From assembly GCA_003132865.1 (NCBI GenBank), contig PKYZ01000261.1:875-9472 (forward strand): a stretch of 8,598 nt of DNA. The letters run 5' to 3'. Each line of letters starts with the position of its first letter. Positions within the stretch are counted from its first letter, which is position 1. Under the pieces are notes generated by a model. That model was not told the DNA's origin. It saw nothing but the letters and a program-made list of their open reading frames with translations, and did not search any database. Made by a program: the position numbers and the translations under genes. Below, in pieces: positions 6,608-8,598 of this stretch. This DNA comes from Bryobacterales bacterium (GTDB lineage: Bacteria > Acidobacteriota > Terriglobia > Bryobacterales > Bryobacteraceae).

Positions 6608-8598
6608 AGCTGTTATCTCCGACTCCGCAGAAGCGATTCAACGAACTGATAGGACTGCTGCTCCTATCGCTGGGCTTGGTGTTGCTGCTCAGCGTGGCGT
6701 CGTACCACGTCCAGGACCCCTCTCTGAATACTGCGGCGGCCACACTGCCGCGCAACCTGATCGGCTATCCGGGCGCGTGGTTTGCCGACCTGTTGCTGCA
6801 GGGCTTCGGCATCGGCGCGTTTGTGTTCCCGATTTTCCTGTTTGGCTTGGCGTGGAAATGGGTCCGGTCGGACGAATTGGAAGCGGGCGCCATCAAACTT
6901 TGCGGGACGCTGCTGCTGCTGCTGAGCCTGACGGCGGCGGTGTCCTTCGCACCGCGGCTTACGCTCTACAGCGGCGCGATTCCGATTGGCGGCCTCGCGG
7001 GTATGCTGCTGGCGCATTATCTGATGCACGCGCTGAATCCCACCGGCGCGATTCTGCTCACCATCACGACCCTGATCGTTTCCGTCTACTTGGTGTCGAC
7101 CTTTACGATGTCGAAACTGGCTGGCTGGTTCGCGGGGCCGTTGCGTTTTCTAAGGGCGCTTGCTGACGCCTGGCACGCTTGGCGCGAGGAGCGGCGGCAG
7201 CGCAAAGAGGAGAAAGCGCGGCTGCGCGCTGAGCAGAGAGCCGAAAAGCGCCGCCGGTCGAAGCCCGCACCACAGGTGGAAACGGCGCACATCGAGTCTT
7301 CGGCTCCGCCTCGCGACGTGGTCGAGGAGGCGCCTGCGGCGCCTAAAGCGCCCACCGAAATCCCGATTTGCACACTCGAGGAAAAGCCGGTGTCCGCGGC
7401 GGACTCTCCGCCTTGGGAGGAAGCGGTCCCGGTGCCTAGCACGCGCCCGGCGGGCCCCATGGCTTACCGGCTGCCTTCGACGGACCTGCTGAACGAGGGG
7501 CAGGGCCGCAGCCCTTATGATGAGCAGGAGCTGAAGGACATCGCGGTACGCATCAAATCGAAGTTCGAAGAGTTCAACGTGCTTGGGTCGGTGGTGCAGA
7601 TCAATCCCGGCCCGGTGGTGACGACCTTCGAATTCAAGCCCGAGGCCGGCATCAAGTACACCCGCATCACTACGCTGACCGAGGATCTGTGCCTGGGGTT
7701 GCAAGCCGAATCGATCCTGATCGAGCGCATTCCCGGCAAGCCCACGGTCGGCATCGAGGTGCCGAACACCAAGCGCGAAGTGATCGCGCTGCGCCAAGTG
7801 CTGGAGTCCGACGAATTCGCGCAGGCGCAGTCGCGGCTGACGATTTCGATGGGCAAGGACATCAACGGGCGCATTAAGGTGGCTTCACTGGAGTCCATGC
7901 CGCACCTGCTGATCGCGGGCTCGACCGGTTCGGGCAAGAGCGTCATGATCAACTCCATGGTGATGTCGATCCTGTACAAATCCACGCCGGATGAAGTGCG
8001 CATGATCATGGTGGACCCCAAGCGCGTGGAACTGGGCATGTACGAGGGCATTCCGCACCTGCTGACGCCGGTGATCACCGATCCCAAGAAGGCCACCAAC
8101 GCGCTGCGCAACGCGGTGCTGGAGATGGACCGGCGGCTGCGCCTGCTGGCTGAATTCGGCGTGCGCAACATCGACCAGTTCAATAAGAAGATCCGCAAGA
8201 TGCAAGAGGAGCCGCGCAACCTGTTCGAGGAGGATGAGGCCACGGCGGAAGACTTGCGGCCGCTGCCTTACATCCTGATCCTGATCGACGAGTTGGCGGA
8301 CCTGATGATACTGGAGGGCCGCAACGTGGAAGAGTCCGTGACGCGGCTGGCGCAGATGGCGCGCGCGGTAGGCATGCACTTGGTGCTGGCCACGCAGCGG
8401 CCCAGCGTGGACGTGATTACGGGGCTGATCAAGGCGAATTTTCCGTCGCGGATCAGTTTCCGCGTGGCGACGCGGGTGGATTCGCGGACGGTGCTGGACG
8501 TGATGGGCGCGGAGCACCTGCTGGGCAAGGGCGACATGCTGTTCCTGCCGCCGGGTTCGTCGCGGCTGATCCGCGTGCACGGCGCGTTCGTGACGGAA
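6604..8598 (+). CDS. ftsK: DNA translocase FtsK/SpoIIIE, partial (cut by the right edge)
   Basis: FtsK pumps chromosomal DNA through the closing septum and is anchored in the divisome. The frame is open from ATG 6604 to the window end (665 codons). The N-terminus has about four hydrophobic segments (near residues 15-33, 63-84, 96-116 and 126-168). A short, highly basic and charged linker follows (193-221), then a Pro/Ala/Glu-rich stretch. YRLPSTDLL (288-296) opens the motor. The alpha/beta core shows AGSTGSGKS with Walker A Lys445, [17 protein letters not shown], Walker B LILIDE with Asp562 and Glu563, and [20 protein letters not shown] followed by [15 protein letters not shown]. The C-terminal gamma domain that reads KOPS-like polar sequences is outside the window. 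The short linker is more like SpoIIIE than E. coli FtsK. The start overlaps the uppP stop as ATGA without its own Shine-Dalgarno, implying translational coupling. Confidence 0.98.
   Translation, partial: MKLLSPTPQKRFNELIGLLLLSLGLVLLLSVASYHVQDPSLNTAAATLPRNLIGYPGAWFADLLLQGFGIGAFVFPIFLFGLAWKWVRSDELEAGAIKLCGTLLLLLSLTAAVSFAPRLTLYSGAIPIGGLAGMLLAHYLMHALNPTGAILLTITTLIVSVYLVSTFTMSKLAGWFAGPLRFLRALADAWHAWREERRQRKEEKARLRAEQRAEKRRRSKPAPQVETAHIESSAPPRDVVEEAPAAPKAPTEIPICTLEEKPVSAADSPPWEEAVPVPSTRPAGPMAYRLPSTDLLNEGQGRSPYDEQELKDIAVRIKSKFEEFNVLGSVVQINPGPVVTTFEFKPEAGIKYTRITTLTEDLCLGLQAESILIERIPGKPTVGIEVPNTKREVIALRQVLESDEFAQAQSRLTISMGKDINGRIKVASLESMPHLLIAGSTGSGKSVMINSMVMSILYKSTPDEVRMIMVDPKRVELGMYEGIPHLLTPVITDPKKATNALRNAVLEMDRRLRLLAEFGVRNIDQFNKKIRKMQEEPRNLFEEDEATAEDLRPLPYILILIDELADLMILEGRNVEESVTRLAQMARAVGMHLVLATQRPSVDVITGLIKANFPSRISFRVATRVDSRTVLDVMGAEHLLGKGDMLFLPPGSSRLIRVHGAFVTE

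Overview
The window is GC-rich bacterial chromosome with mostly housekeeping genes. The gene content (a GroEL with a non-GGM tail, a panB-panC operon led by a Rossmann/DUF2520 oxidoreductase, and uppP joined to ftsK) fits an Acidobacteriota-like soil bacterium. That placement is inference; there is no rRNA gene here to fix the taxonomy.

Layout. Positions 1-793 (+) are the 3' half of groL, closed by a clear intrinsic terminator at 821-854. Next, on the same strand, 858/873-1655 encodes a SIR2-fold protein that stops just after the SIR2 domain. It looks C-terminally truncated and has Asn where the SIR2 catalytic His is expected. It converges on a three-gene minus-strand operon at 4319-1735: a DUF2520 oxidoreductase (probable PanG-type ketopantoate reductase), then panB, then panC. 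The genes are tightly packed (8-nt overlap, then a 7-nt gap). Together they would take 2-oxoisovalerate through ketopantoate and pantoate to pantothenate, the precursor of CoA.

Positions 4320-5779 are a gene-poor scar. It holds the 3' part of an IS91-family (HUH/Y2) transposase gene, already frameshifted (4473-5106). After it come about 670 bases without a convincing gene but with several inverted repeats. Three of these abut exactly between 5382 and 5552.

From 5780 to the right edge, uppP (undecaprenyl-diphosphatase, cell-wall lipid carrier recycling) overlaps ftsK (DNA translocase of the divisome) by ATGA. This is a small envelope/division operon. ftsK runs off the window after its ATPase core.

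I see no complete undescribed system. The points most worth checking are the SIR2 remnant behind groL, the DUF2520/pantothenate link, and the nested palindromes at 5382-5552.
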